Shown here piece by piece: positions 17,540 to 26,430 of a stretch of DNA of 64,000 bases (its first letter is position 1; each line of letters starts with the position of its first letter). Below the pieces are notes generated by a model, which saw nothing but the letters and a program-made list of their open reading frames with translations, had not been told where the DNA came from and ran no database searches. The stretch covers positions 1 through 64,000 of the forward strand of contig NZ_JAJAUY010000012.1 in the NCBI RefSeq assembly GCF_020532625.1, written 5' to 3'. Position numbers and translations under genes: made by a program. The stretch is from Streptomyces antimicrobicus (GTDB taxonomy: Bacteria > Actinomycetota > Actinomycetes > Streptomycetales > Streptomycetaceae).

Positions 17540-18310
17540 CTACTGGTACGGGTCGAAGGGGATGCCCGCCGGCTTGGCCTCGGCCAGGTGGGACTGGAAG
17601 GAACCGTCCTTGAGCCCGAAGTGCGCGCTGCCGAAGTCGGCTTGGCTGAGCTTGTCGCGCAGGGCCGTGGAGGGGTAGCCGTTCCAGCCGACCAGGGCGG
17701 GGAACTGCCAGGTGTGCTTGTGGTTCTCCGGCGGCTCGTCGTTGTTGTTGGCGGGGCGGAAGCAGTGCGTGCTGACGCCGTCCTTGTGGTAGACGATCTT
17801 CGGGTGGGTGCCGTCCCAGCGGATCTGGTCGCGGGAGTAGACGTTGAAGTCGCCGTGGGCGGACGTCGCCACGTACTTCGCCTCGTTGTTCTGGATCCAC
17901 ACCACGACGTGCTCCCAGTCGTGCCGGTGGCCGCCGAGGCTGATGCCGGGGATGGCCTGGTCCTTCTCGAAGTACAGCCCGTAGATCACGGCGCACCAGC
18001 CGTTGTTGCAGGTCGCCCGGGAGTAGCCGTTGGTGTTGTCGAGGTCCCAGGAGTCCCGGCAACTGCCGTTGAGCGCTCCGGTGGGGCTGAGGCCGCCGTT
18101 CAGCACGCCGTTGGAGCCTATGGCGGGAGTCGGGTAGCAGCCGTCGGTGTCGTAGTCGTACGCCGGCTGGAAGGTCCGCTCCATCGGATCGGCGTTGGCC
18201 GGCAGCGCGGGCGGCGGAGCCGCGAACGCGACCTGGGGGACCCCGACGACGAGGGCGACGGCGGCGCCGCCGACCACGAGCGATCTCCGGATGTGACGCT
18301 TCGTCCGCAC
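17540..18310 (-). CDS. Secreted NPP1 (necrosis-inducing-like) protein
   Basis: A 256-residue secreted protein. The GTG at 18310 has GGGAGG six bases upstream and yields a good signal peptide (RTKRHIRRSLVV, then a hydrophobic core and AFA-A cleavage). The mature protein carries the NPP1/NLP family hallmark GHRHDWEHVVVWI (about residue 125), which binds divalent metal in plant-toxic relatives, and the family's cysteine pairs. Bacterial NLPs are secreted; in phytopathogens they damage plant membranes, but many are non-toxic, and toxicity cannot be judged here. Confidence 0.88.
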   Translation of the reverse strand: MRTKRHIRRSLVVGGAAVALVVGVPQVAFAAPPPALPANADPMERTFQPAYDYDTDGCYPTPAIGSNGVLNGGLSPTGALNGSCRDSWDLDNTNGYSRATCNNGWCAVIYGLYFEKDQAIPGISLGGHRHDWEHVVVWIQNNEAKYVATSAHGDFNVYSRDQIRWDGTHPKIVYHKDGVSTHCFRPANNNDEPPENHKHTWQFPALVGWNGYPSTALRDKLSQADFGSAHFGLKDGSFQSHLAEAKPAGIPFDPYQ

Positions 18311-18595
18311 GGCGGGCCTCCCGGGCCGTTGGGGGTAGGGGCAGGTGGGGCGGGCAGGGCGGTTGGAGCGGTGGAGCGGCAGGAGCGGTGGCACGGTACG
18401 AGCGGTGGGGCGGTAGGACGGCAGGGGTGGGCGCGGCGCGCGGCACCGCGGCTACCGCCGGGTAGCGAGCCCCGAGCATCATTGGCCAACCGGCTCGGCG
18501 GGGCAAGGGTCCGGGAGGCAAACATCTTTTGACGTACGCCCGTCGAGCCCGTCGGCGACGGTCCCGGCGACTCAGGTCCCGGCAACGGTGTCGGC

Positions 18596-19501
18596 TCAGC
18601 TCCCGGTAGCGGTGTCGGCGGCGCAGCCCTCGGCGACGGTGTCGGCGAAGGCCCGGGCGAGCGGGGTCAGGGCGTCCCAGCGGCGCGCCGCCCAGCCGAC
18701 GGGCAGCGGCGGCAGCGCCGGCACCGGCACGAGCCTCAAGGACCCGTCGGCCTGGGCCCGTAGCCCGGGAACGGCCGGTACGACGGTGTGCCCGAGGCCG
18801 AGTTCGGCGAGCAGCAGCGCGGTGTCCCAGTCCGCCACGCTGGTGTCCGAGCCGACCCGGATGCCCAGTTCGGTGAAGGCGGCGTCCAACCGTGCGCCGG
18901 AGAGCGAGTTCCGCGGGAGCCTGATCAGCCGGACGTCCGTCAGATCGGTGGCGTCGAGGGACGGCCGGTCCGCCAGCGGGTCGTCCGCGCGGACGGCGAG
19001 AACCCAGGGCAGGTCGACCACCGGCCGCTGTTCGATGCCCGGCACGGGCGTGCCGATGGTGACCCAGGCCAGGTCCAGCGTGCTCGCCAGGAGCGCGTCG
19101 AAGCAGCGCCGGGTGGAGGTCTCGGTCCGGAACTCCAGGCTCGCTCCGGGGTGGGCTCGCCGGAAGCCGACGATCGCCTCGGCCATGAAGTGCCGGACGG
19201 TCGCCCCGCCGGTACCGACCCGCACGGACCCGCCCTCGCCGACCGCCAGGTCGGCGAGCCGGCGCAGGGCCCGGTCCAGCCCGCCGATCCCCTCGGCGGC
19301 GGCCTCGTGGAGGATCCGCCCGGCCTCGGTCGGCACGACTCCGCGGGGTCGGCGCTCCAGCAGGCTGACCCCCGTCTCCCGCTCCAGCCGCTTCACGTGC
19401 TGGCTCACCGCCGACTGCGTGCAGCCCAACTCGCGTGCCACGCCGCTGAGACTTCCGGTCGCGCACACGGCGACGAACACCCGTAGATCGTCCAAGGTCA
19501 C
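18596..19501 (-). CDS. LysR-type transcriptional regulator
   Basis: A 301-residue LysR regulator of normal length. The N-terminal winged helix-turn-helix reads LDDLRVFVAVCATGSLSGVARELGCTQSAVSQHVKRLERETGVSLLERRPRGV (residues 3-56); the rest is the two-lobed effector-binding domain. The GTG at 19501 places the HTH right at the N-terminus as in the family; the longer frame lacks support. The start is immediately followed, upstream, by a perfect palindrome at 19506-19523, so autoregulation and control of the divergent gene at 19786 are likely. Confidence 0.9.
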   Translation of the reverse strand: MTLDDLRVFVAVCATGSLSGVARELGCTQSAVSQHVKRLERETGVSLLERRPRGVVPTEAGRILHEAAAEGIGGLDRALRRLADLAVGEGGSVRVGTGGATVRHFMAEAIVGFRRAHPGASLEFRTETSTRRCFDALLASTLDLAWVTIGTPVPGIEQRPVVDLPWVLAVRADDPLADRPSLDATDLTDVRLIRLPRNSLSGARLDAAFTELGIRVGSDTSVADWDTALLLAELGLGHTVVPAVPGLRAQADGSLRLVPVPALPPLPVGWAARRWDALTPLARAFADTVAEGCAADTATGS

Positions 19502-19505
19502 AACG

Positions 19506-19523
19506 CCCAAGCTAGAGCTTGGG
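19506..19523. promoter_or_regulatory. Probable LysR operator palindrome
   Basis: CCCAAGCTAGAGCTTGGG has perfect 8-base arms around AG. It sits 5 bases upstream of the LysR start codon, so binding would block the regulator's own expression. TTGGG recurs just downstream at 19525. Confidence 0.75.
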
Positions 19524-19735
19524 TTTGGGCAAGTAAACCCCAGGATTGACTGGGTTCGGGCCGGCGCGGGAGCATGTCGCGTGGGCCCAGGCGGCAACCT
19601 GTCCGGCGGGCCGCACCCGGTTCCGGAGCCGGGCGCGCGCACGCCGGACGGGTGCCGACCCCATACCGCGACGGGTACCGACCCCGTACCGCGCAGTCCG
19701 TGCAGCTCGTGCGGTTCCGCGCAGTCCGCAGGGAC

Positions 19736-19782
19736 CGGAAAAGAACCGGACAGGACCGGAAAGGACCGGAAAGGACCGGAGC
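19736..19782. repeat. 10-bp AAGGACCGGA tandem repeat in the leader of the next gene
   Basis: About four degenerate head-to-tail copies of AAGGACCGGA end 4 bases before the GTG at 19786. Each copy contains a purine-rich Shine-Dalgarno-like core, so copy number could affect initiation. Confidence 0.75.
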
Positions 19783-19785
19783 ACC

Positions 19786-20370
19786 GTGATCGACTCGTCC
19801 TCCGCGGCCGAGCGCGCCCTCAGCCTGTTGCGCCGGGCCGGCGCGCAGGACGTGGCCCACCCCGGCGGCACCCTCCTGACCCACCTCCGTCGCGTACAGG
19901 CGCGCCTCGCCTCGTGGCAGGCCCGGCCGGTCCTGCAACTCGCGGGCCTGTGCCATGCGTCCTACGGCACCGACGGCTTCCCCACCGCGCTGCTGCCGCT
20001 GGACCGCAGGGCGGAGCTCGTGGCGGCGATCGGCGCCGAGGCCGAGGCCGTCGTGTACCTGTACGCGGCCTGCGACCGCAAGGCGACGTACCCGGGCCTC
20101 GGCGAGCCCGACGCCGTGTTCCACGACCGCTTCACCGGGCGGACCCTCGTTCCGCAGGCGCAGTCGCGCCGCGACTTCGTCGAGCTCTCGGCCGCCAACG
20201 AACTGGACCTGGCCCACGAGGACCTGGCCTTCCGGGCCGCGCACGGCCCGGACCTCCTCGCCTTCTTCACCCGCGTGCGGCACCTGCTGGGCCCGGCCGC
20301 CTGGCACGACTGCCGCACCTTGCTCGCCGCCCCACCGGCGCCGGCGCGGCGGCCCGGCAGCATCCCCTGA
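19786..20370 (+). CDS. DUF6817-like (HD-related) protein of unknown function
   Basis: A 194-residue protein starting at GTG with GGAG five bases upstream. Residues about 20-75 show an HD-superfamily-like pattern: HPGGTLLTHLRRVQ, then LAGLCHASYGTDGFPTALL, spaced as in metal-dependent phosphohydrolases. Similar proteins are annotated as DUF6817. Later segments (VYLYAACDRKATYP, NELDLAHEDLAF) fit that family. It is divergent from the LysR gene, whose operator is 265 bp upstream, and is a candidate LysR target. Function unknown. Confidence 0.7.
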   Translation: MIDSSSAAERALSLLRRAGAQDVAHPGGTLLTHLRRVQARLASWQARPVLQLAGLCHASYGTDGFPTALLPLDRRAELVAAIGAEAEAVVYLYAACDRKATYPGLGEPDAVFHDRFTGRTLVPQAQSRRDFVELSAANELDLAHEDLAFRAAHGPDLLAFFTRVRHLLGPAAWHDCRTLLAAPPAPARRPGSIP

Positions 20371-20414
20371 CGAGGAGCGGAGGGGCTGTCAGTGGCCGCG
20401 CGTAAGGTCGTGGC

Positions 20415-20891
20415 ATGGAACCGATCACGATCCTCGCGGGAGACGCCACGAGCCCGCAGGCCAAGGGCGCGAAGATCATCGCGCACGTCTGCAACGACCT
20501 CGGCGGCTGGGGCAAGGGCTTCGTCCTTGCCCTCTCGAAGCGCTGGCCGGAGCCGGAGGCGGACTACCGCGCCTGGCACCGCGGTCGCGCCCGCAACGAC
20601 TTCGGGCTCGGCGCGGTCCGCCTGGTCCAGGTCCGCCCCGACACCTGGGTCGCGAACATGGTGGGCCAGCGCGGCATACGCACGGGCAGCTCGGGCGTGC
20701 CGATCCGCTACGAGGCGTTGGAGCGCTGCCTGACGGCCCTCGCGGACCACGCCCTCGATCAGGGCGCTTCCGTGCACATGCCGCGCATAGGGTGCGGTCT
20801 GGCCGGCGGGAAGTGGTCACGCGTGGAGCCGCTCGTCGAACGGGCGTTGTGCGCGAAGGGCATAGCCGTGACGGTCTACGACCACGCCTGA
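20415..20891 (+). CDS. Macro-domain protein (ADP-ribose phosphatase-like)
   Basis: A 158-residue single macro domain. It has an N-terminal ILAGDAT motif, the HVCNDLGGWGKGFVLALSKRWP segment (ADP-ribose contact loop), and MPRIGCGLAGGKW (about residues 121-133), matching the PxIGCGLAGG motif of Poa1p-like ADP-ribose-1''-phosphatases. It probably binds or hydrolyses ADP-ribose derivatives in the cytoplasm. The ribosome binding site is weak (TAAGG, 8 bases upstream). It follows the DUF6817 gene by 44 bp. Confidence 0.87.
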   Translation: MEPITILAGDATSPQAKGAKIIAHVCNDLGGWGKGFVLALSKRWPEPEADYRAWHRGRARNDFGLGAVRLVQVRPDTWVANMVGQRGIRTGSSGVPIRYEALERCLTALADHALDQGASVHMPRIGCGLAGGKWSRVEPLVERALCAKGIAVTVYDHA

Positions 20892-20923
20892 GGCGGCCCG
20901 AAGCGCCCGCCCGGACCGAGGCC

Positions 20924-22174
20924 TTATGGGCGGGGTCCGGCTGGTGCCGCGACCCCTTCGGGGGTGAACGTCACCGGGAGGGCCTCGGGACCGCGCAGGC
21001 CCGCGGGGCGCCAGCGCAGGGCGTGCGGCGGGACCGCCAGGGCGAGGTCGGGCAGCCGGCGCAGGGCGGTGCCGATGGCGATCTGCCCTTCGAGGCGCGC
21101 CAGGGGTGCGCCCAGGCAGTAGTGGATGCCGTGGCCGAAGGCGAGGTGGGCGTTGTCCTGGCGGGTGATGTCGAGGCGGTCGGGGTCCGGGAAGCGGGAC
21201 GGGTCACGGTCGGCGATGGCGGAGGCGATCAGTACGGTGGCGCCCCGCGGGACGGTGACGCCCCCGATCTCCGCGTCCTCGCGGGCGAACCGGGCGATGC
21301 CGGGGTTGACCGGGCCGTCGTAGCGGAGGAACTCCTCGATCGCGCCCGGCAGGAGGTCCGGGTCGGAACGCAGCAGCGCGAGTTGGTCGGGGTGGGTGAG
21401 GAGGGCGGCGATGCCGCTGCCGATCAGGTTGACGGTGGTGATGTAGCCGGCGACCAGCAGCAGGAACACCATCGCGATCAGCTCGTCCTCGGTCAGCCGC
21501 TGGTCCGCGTCCCGGGCGGTGGTCAGCGCGCTGAGCAGGTCGTCGCCGGGGTGGGCGCGCTTGTCCTGGACGAGTCCGGTGATGTAGCCGCGCATGTGCT
21601 GCCACGCCTCGTTCAGCACGGCCGGGTCGGGCGGCTCCGCGCCCCGCACGATCATGCGGTCGGTCCAGTGCTGGAAGTCGTGGCGGTCGTCGACGGGCAC
21701 GCCGAGCAGTTCACTGATGACCGTGACGGGCAGGGGGAGGGCGAAGTCCGCGATGAGGTCGGCGTGGCCGGCAGGGACGACGGCGTCCAGCAGGCGGTCG
21801 GTGAGGGCCTGGATCCGAGGCCTCATTCCGGCCACGCGGCGCGCGGTGAACGCCTTGGAGACCAGCCGCCGCAGGCGGGTGTGGTCGGGCGGGTCGCTGC
21901 GGAGCATGGTGCTGAGCATCGACTCCCGCTCGGTCTCGGGCAGCTGCCGCAGCAGCCGGGTGTCGGAGGCGTCGCGTACGTCGCTGCTCAGGCGCGGGTC
22001 GGACAGGGCCGCGAGCCCGTCGTCGTAGCGGGTGACCAGCCAGGCCTCCAGCCCACCGGCGATGACGGCACGGCGCACCGGGCCCTCCTCGCGCAGTCGC
22101 CGGTACAGCGGGAACGGGTCGGCGACGAAGGCCGGGTCGGCGTACGGCAGGGGGACCGGCGGCTGATCCGTCAT
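20924..22174 (-). CDS. Cytochrome P450
   Basis: A 416-residue soluble bacterial P450 of about normal length. It shows the I-helix oxygen-binding motif as AGYITT, the K-helix ExxR in EEFLRYDGPV, and the haem-cysteine loop FGHGIHYCLGAPLAR (Cys near residue 352). It inserts oxygen into an organic substrate, using ferredoxin partners encoded elsewhere (no ferredoxin gene is adjacent). GGGAGG lies 7 bases before the ATG. The leader contains a duplicated GGGCTCGGTCAT. Substrate unknown. Confidence 0.93.
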   Translation of the reverse strand: MTDQPPVPLPYADPAFVADPFPLYRRLREEGPVRRAVIAGGLEAWLVTRYDDGLAALSDPRLSSDVRDASDTRLLRQLPETERESMLSTMLRSDPPDHTRLRRLVSKAFTARRVAGMRPRIQALTDRLLDAVVPAGHADLIADFALPLPVTVISELLGVPVDDRHDFQHWTDRMIVRGAEPPDPAVLNEAWQHMRGYITGLVQDKRAHPGDDLLSALTTARDADQRLTEDELIAMVFLLLVAGYITTVNLIGSGIAALLTHPDQLALLRSDPDLLPGAIEEFLRYDGPVNPGIARFAREDAEIGGVTVPRGATVLIASAIADRDPSRFPDPDRLDITRQDNAHLAFGHGIHYCLGAPLARLEGQIAIGTALRRLPDLALAVPPHALRWRPAGLRGPEALPVTFTPEGVAAPAGPRP

Positions 22175-22274
22175 GGCGTCGCCTCCCGGGGCTCGGTCAT
22201 GGGCTCGGTCATGGTGTCGCCTCCGAAGGTCCGGCGTGCCCGTCGAGGCCAGGGACGAGGATATATGCCGTTTG

Positions 22275-24473
22275 TTAACGACTGTCCGGTTCCGGTCGCG
22301 TCTCGCGGGTCGCGCAGGCGGCCATGGCGCGGATGACCGGCACCGGAATGCCCGGGTTGCGGGCGGCGGTGGCCGCCGTGCGGGGGTCGCGGAGCCGGGC
22401 CGCCAGGGCGGCGGCCGGCAGGGCGCGCTCACCGAGCGCGGCCGCGCGAACGGCAGAGTCGGGGTCCTCGGTGAGCCGGACGGCGTCGGCGAGGGCGAGC
22501 CGCGGGTCCTCGGCGGCCCGGAAGCGCACCTCCGGGTCCCGGTCACGGGCGAACCGGGCGACGAGCTCCGGGGTCGAGCGCGGGTCGTCCAGCGCGAGCC
22601 GCCGCATCCGCCCGTGCGGGTCGTCCGCGAACCGCAGGAGGCCTTCGCGGGGGAAGTTGGGGTGCGTGCGGGGCCGGCCGGGGAACGAGAGACTGCCGGT
22701 CCACCACGTCCAGATCCGCAGCAGCATCTCGGCGGGTGCGTCGTCGCAGGACTCGGCGAGGAAGAGTTGCACCACATGGTCGGTGTCCCAGGCCAGGCGC
22801 TGGACCACGTCGGGCGGGAGCCGCCGGGCCCGGGCGACGCTGCGGCGGACGAGGACGTGGGAGGAGGCGGCGAGGCGGCGCATCGCCACGGGGTCGTCGT
22901 GCTGTTCCACGACCCACGGGAGGGCATGGGTGCGGGTGCCCGGGTCGATGTCCACGGGGACCGCGGCCCGCTGGTCCTCGGTGAGATCGGGGCGGAGCGC
23001 GACCACGTGCCGGACGCAGCCGTCGGCGTCCGCCGCGAGCCGGGCCACCGCCTCCCGGGAGAGCCGGGTGTTGCCGGCGAGCGCCTCACGCAGGCGGCCG
23101 TCGGCGGTGTCGAGGAGGTGCGCGACGAGGTCCGGGGCCAGCAGGCACCGCCGCACGGCCTGCTCCCCCAACCCCTCGGCCTCGAACACGGCGCGGGACA
23201 GCGGGACCTGCTCGTGGTGGCGGAGCCGGGCGGCCGCCCGTACGGCGGCCGCCTCGTCGGTGAGGAGCGCCTGGCGGCGTTCCGGACTCAGGGCGGTCCA
23301 TGCCGCCGTGCGGCAGGCGTCCGCCCGGACCCGCGCGTCGGGGTCCTTGGTGAGGCCGGTGGCGAGGCGGGCGGGCAGGCAGGTCAGGCGCGCCGCCTCG
23401 GCCCGCACGCGCGGGGAGGGGTCGGCGACCAGGAGCGCGCAGATGTGCTCCGCCAGGGCGGCACCGTGGTCGGCGGCGATCGAGGTGAGGATCCACCGCT
23501 CGCGCTCGGTGGCAGCCGCGTGCAGCAGGCGGGTCCAGTGGGCCGGGGTGAGGTCCCGCCCGAAGTCGGCGACCGCCAGCCTGACCTTCGGGTCGTCCTG
23601 CGTCACGGCCAGCTCGACGCGTTCGTCCGGCGGGAGCAGGTGGATCAGCGCGGTGCGGTGGCGGATCAGGGTGCGGCGCACGTCGTGGGGGGTGTTCCGG
23701 TTCCTGAGGAGCCCCTCGACCCAGCCGTCGACCACCGCGGGGGCGGGGCCCTGGCCGGGGGCGGGGCCGGGGGCGGGGCCCGGGCCGGGCAGGAAGGCGG
23801 CCCAGACAGCTGCGCCCTGTTCGGGGGTCTCGCGGGCGGCGGCCTCGGCCGCCGCCGCGATCCGGCCGCTCACTCCGGTCACCACCAGGGCCCGTCGCCT
23901 CGGGGGCGTGGAGGTCGCCGGTGGCGTCGCGGGCAGGGCCGCTGCCGCGAAGGTCTCGCCGTCCGTGGTCGCCAGGAGCAGGCCGCGCGGATCGGGTTCG
24001 GTGCCCGTGAGCAGGCCGGCGACGGCCGGGACGGGGTCGGCGGCGAGGACCCGGACCCGCCGCCAGGCGCCGACCCCGCGGCGACCGGCCGGGGCGTACG
24101 GCCCCTCGAAGGCGAGCAGGAACTCCTGCCTTCCCCGCAGCACGAGCCGAGCCGCCTCCACCGCGGTGACCCCGACGGCACCAGCCGCCTCGGCGAGCGC
24201 GCATCCACCCGGCCCGGCCTGGCCGAGGGCACCTTCCCCAGCCGCCTCGGCACGGGCCCGGGCGAGCGCGTCTTCCCCAGCCGCCTCGGCACTGGCCCGG
24301 GCAAGGGCGTCTTCGCCCGAAGCGGACTCGGCCGCGCTGGTGGTCAGGAGGCGGCGGGCCGTCTGCGGTGGGCGTACCCCTGGGACGTGCCACGTCCCCA
24401 GGGGCTCCAGGCGCATGCGGGAGAGCAGCGCCTCATAGGAGTCCTCGCCGCGCTGTCCGTGCTCGTCGCCCAT
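22275..24473 (-). CDS. HEAT/leucine-rich-variant repeat protein
   Basis: A 732-residue protein. From about residue 255 on it is built of short helical repeats of the LRV/HEAT type, recognisable by recurring DPxxxVR and A-x-D-x-D-xxVR motifs (TQDDPKVRLAVA, VADPSPRVRAEAARL, LTKDPDARVRADACR, RDRDPEVRFRAAED, LTEDPDSAVRAAAL). Such solenoids are protein-binding scaffolds. Residues about 48-90 are an Ala/Glu/Gly-rich stretch from a 39-bp tandem duplication, and a Pro-Gly repeat sits near 230. GGGAGGTG lies upstream of the ATG. Function unknown. Confidence 0.75.
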   Translation of the reverse strand: MGDEHGQRGEDSYEALLSRMRLEPLGTWHVPGVRPPQTARRLLTTSAAESASGEDALARASAEAAGEDALARARAEAAGEGALGQAGPGGCALAEAAGAVGVTAVEAARLVLRGRQEFLLAFEGPYAPAGRRGVGAWRRVRVLAADPVPAVAGLLTGTEPDPRGLLLATTDGETFAAAALPATPPATSTPPRRRALVVTGVSGRIAAAAEAAARETPEQGAAVWAAFLPGPGPAPGPAPGQGPAPAVVDGWVEGLLRNRNTPHDVRRTLIRHRTALIHLLPPDERVELAVTQDDPKVRLAVADFGRDLTPAHWTRLLHAAATERERWILTSIAADHGAALAEHICALLVADPSPRVRAEAARLTCLPARLATGLTKDPDARVRADACRTAAWTALSPERRQALLTDEAAAVRAAARLRHHEQVPLSRAVFEAEGLGEQAVRRCLLAPDLVAHLLDTADGRLREALAGNTRLSREAVARLAADADGCVRHVVALRPDLTEDQRAAVPVDIDPGTRTHALPWVVEQHDDPVAMRRLAASSHVLVRRSVARARRLPPDVVQRLAWDTDHVVQLFLAESCDDAPAEMLLRIWTWWTGSLSFPGRPRTHPNFPREGLLRFADDPHGRMRRLALDDPRSTPELVARFARDRDPEVRFRAAEDPRLALADAVRLTEDPDSAVRAAALGERALPAAALAARLRDPRTAATAARNPGIPVPVIRAMAACATRETRPEPDSR
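24241..24318. repeat. 39-bp tandem duplication within the HEAT-repeat gene
   Basis: Two adjacent near-identical 39-bp units (24241-24279 and 24280-24318) encode a 13-residue AEAAGEDALARAR-type repeat on the minus strand. A more diverged copy precedes them. Confidence 0.8.
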
Positions 24474-24556
24474 GACCGCGACACACCTCCCCCTCAGGTC
24501 GGGCCGTCATCCTCCCCCAGGCCCGCGCCGCCCGGTCCGGCGGGGGGCAAGGTCGG

Positions 24557-25150
24557 CTACGGGGTCGGGCGCAGGCCGGTCAGGAGGACGTTCAGGGCGA
24601 GGTCGGTGGCCTCGCTCACGGGGGTGTCGTCGAGGAGGCCGCCGACGGCGAGGGTGGCCAGGCCGTGCACCGTCGAGAAGGCGACCTGGGCCAGGCGGAT
24701 CGGGTCGCCGGGGCGGACCGTGCCGTCCTGCTGGGCCTCGGCGATCAGTCCGGCGGCGATCTCCAGGGCGCGGTGGCCGAGTTCGCGCAGCTCGTGCCCG
24801 GGCTGCGCCTCGTGCTTCGCGGTGAACATCAGCTGCAGCAGCGCGGCCCGTTCGACCGCGAAGCCGACGTACGCCCGCCCGAGCGCGGTCAGGCGTTGCC
24901 CCACCGGCCCGGGGCCGTCGGCGGCGGCCTGCAGCCGCCCGTTGAGGGCGGTGAAGCCGCCGACCACGAGCGCGTCCAGGACGGCCTGACGGTCGCGGAA
25001 GTGCCGGGTCGGAGCGGCGTGGCTGACGCCGAGGTCGCGGGCGAGACCGCGCAGGGAGAGTCCGGCGGTGCCGGACTCGGCCAGGACCGCTTCGGCCCGT
25101 TCCAGCAGGGCGGACCTGAGGTTGCCGTGGTGGTAGGCGCCTTCGGGCAC
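24557..25150 (-). CDS. TetR-family repressor
   Basis: A 197-residue TetR regulator. The N-terminal HTH is YHHGNLRSALLERAEAVLAESGTAGLSLRGLARDLGVSHAAPTRHFRDRQAVLDAL (about residues 6-61). The C-terminal ligand domain resembles the TetR_C WHG group. The start is a GTG with GGAGGAGAG five bases upstream. It is divergent from the SDR gene at 25268, and their shared gap has a promoter overlapped by repeats, so repression of that SDR is the natural inference. Confidence 0.9.
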   Translation of the reverse strand: MPEGAYHHGNLRSALLERAEAVLAESGTAGLSLRGLARDLGVSHAAPTRHFRDRQAVLDALVVGGFTALNGRLQAAADGPGPVGQRLTALGRAYVGFAVERAALLQLMFTAKHEAQPGHELRELGHRALEIAAGLIAEAQQDGTVRPGDPIRLAQVAFSTVHGLATLAVGGLLDDTPVSEATDLALNVLLTGLRPTP

Positions 25151-25184
25151 TGAGCTCTCCTCCGGGGACGGTCACGACGAGGCG

Positions 25185-25225
25185 AATGTTGGCGGTTGAC
25201 TACAATGTTTGCGGATGCCTACATT
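25185..25225. promoter_or_regulatory. TetR/SDR divergent promoter with repeats
   Basis: TTGACT (25196-25201) and TACATT (25220-25225) form a -35/-10 pair 18 bases apart reading toward the SDR. Direct repeats AATGTTNGCGG at 25185-25195 and 25204-25214, and AATGT/ACATT inverted arms (25204-25208 and 25221-25225), overlap these boxes as expected for a TetR operator. Confidence 0.6.
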
Positions 25226-25267
25226 GATTATGTCGCACCGTGGGGCGGCAGAACGGGAGCAACCGAC

Positions 25268-26059
25268 GTGACCAGCATCTCCTACCGGGGGACCACAGCC
25301 CTGATCACCGGTGCCAGCGCCGGCCTCGGCGAGGAGTTCGCCCGCCAGTGGGCCGAGCGCGGAGCCGACCTCGTGCTCGTCGCCCGCCGGCTGGACCGGC
25401 TCGAAACCCTCGCCGCCGAACTGGAGAAGGCGTACGGCGTCACCGCCACGCCCCTCGCCGCGGACCTCACGCTGCCGGGCGCCGGCGCGGCGCTCCGCAC
25501 CGAGCTCCGGGAGCGCGGCATCCGCGTGCAGACGCTCGTCAACAACGCGGGGTTCGGCAGTCACGGGGCCTTCCTCGACCAGGAGCCCGGCGAGATCGCC
25601 CGCATGATCCAGCTCAACATCGGCGCGGTCGCCGAACTGTCCCGGGCCTTCCTCCCCGACCTGGTGGCCGACGGCCGGGGCGCCCTGGTGAACGTGGCGA
25701 GCACGGCCGCCTACCAGCCCACGCCCGCCATGGCGGTCTACGGCGCGACCAAGGCGTTCGTGCTCAACCTCACCGAGGCGCTGGCCTACGAGACGCGCCG
25801 GTCGGCGCTGCGCGTGCTCGCGGTCTCGCCCGGCCCGGTCAGCACCGAGTTCTTCGACGTGGTCGGCACCCAGGACGCGGCGGTCGGCCGGATGGCCACG
25901 CCCGCCGAGGTGGTGACGGCGGCCCGCCGCGCGCTGGAGCGCCGTAGCACCCCGCCGAGCGTCGTCGCCGGACTCGGCACCCACCTGTCGGCGCTGGCGT
26001 CCCGCTTCGTCCCGCGCCGCGTGGCCCTGACGGTCGCGGGTCGCGCCCTCAAGGCCTGA
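25268..26059 (+). CDS. Short-chain dehydrogenase
   Basis: A 263-residue classical SDR. It has the cofactor motif TGASAGLG (about residues 14-21), NNAG at about 92, catalytic serine in NVASTAAYQ, and the YGATK Tyr-Lys pair. The arginines after the second strand (VARRLDRL) favour NADPH. The GTG at 25268 with GGGAG eight bases upstream is preferred; an ATG at 25196 would sit in the promoter. It is controlled, by inference, by the divergent TetR. Substrate unknown. Confidence 0.88.
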   Translation: MTSISYRGTTALITGASAGLGEEFARQWAERGADLVLVARRLDRLETLAAELEKAYGVTATPLAADLTLPGAGAALRTELRERGIRVQTLVNNAGFGSHGAFLDQEPGEIARMIQLNIGAVAELSRAFLPDLVADGRGALVNVASTAAYQPTPAMAVYGATKAFVLNLTEALAYETRRSALRVLAVSPGPVSTEFFDVVGTQDAAVGRMATPAEVVTAARRALERRSTPPSVVAGLGTHLSALASRFVPRRVALTVAGRALKA

Positions 26060-26183
26060 CGTTCGGGGTCGCGCCCGCGGGGTCTGACGGCGCGACGGCC
26101 CTCATCAGCGGTACGGGCCCGCCCCGTGCTCGTACGCCGGAGCGGAGCGGCCCTGCGTACGGGGCGGAGGAGGGCGAGCGGCG

Positions 26184-26376
26184 TCAACCGCCCTCCGGCA
26201 GCCGCCGTTCGAGGTCGCGCAGGTCCTTGCCCAGCGAGGAGCGGACCTTGCGCCCCAGGTGCGGCCTCACGGACGCCCTGGGTCCGCTCGGTGTCGTGCC
26301 GCCGGTCCATGGCGTACGCCGCCACCCGGTCCGGTGGGAGCGGGATCACCCGTTCGGCCGTCACATCGATCGGCAT
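26184..26376 (-). pseudogene. Remnant of an SRPBCC (polyketide cyclase-like) gene
   Basis: The minus strand starts with MPIDVTAERVIPLPPDRVAAYAMD and continues RRHDTERTQGVREA, matching the typical N-terminus of small SRPBCC proteins. After about 40 codons the frame is lost. One base out of frame, HLGRKVRSSLGKDLRDL and ERRLPEGG then a stop follow, which look like the C-terminal helix of the same family. The middle of the domain (roughly 80-90 residues) is missing. This reads as an internal deletion with a frame change, and the family match is from memory of its motifs. Confidence 0.6.
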
Positions 26377-26430
26377 CGGCTGCTCCTGGCCGGGGGACCG
26401 TCCCGGACGTCCGTGCGAGGCCGCGGCGGT

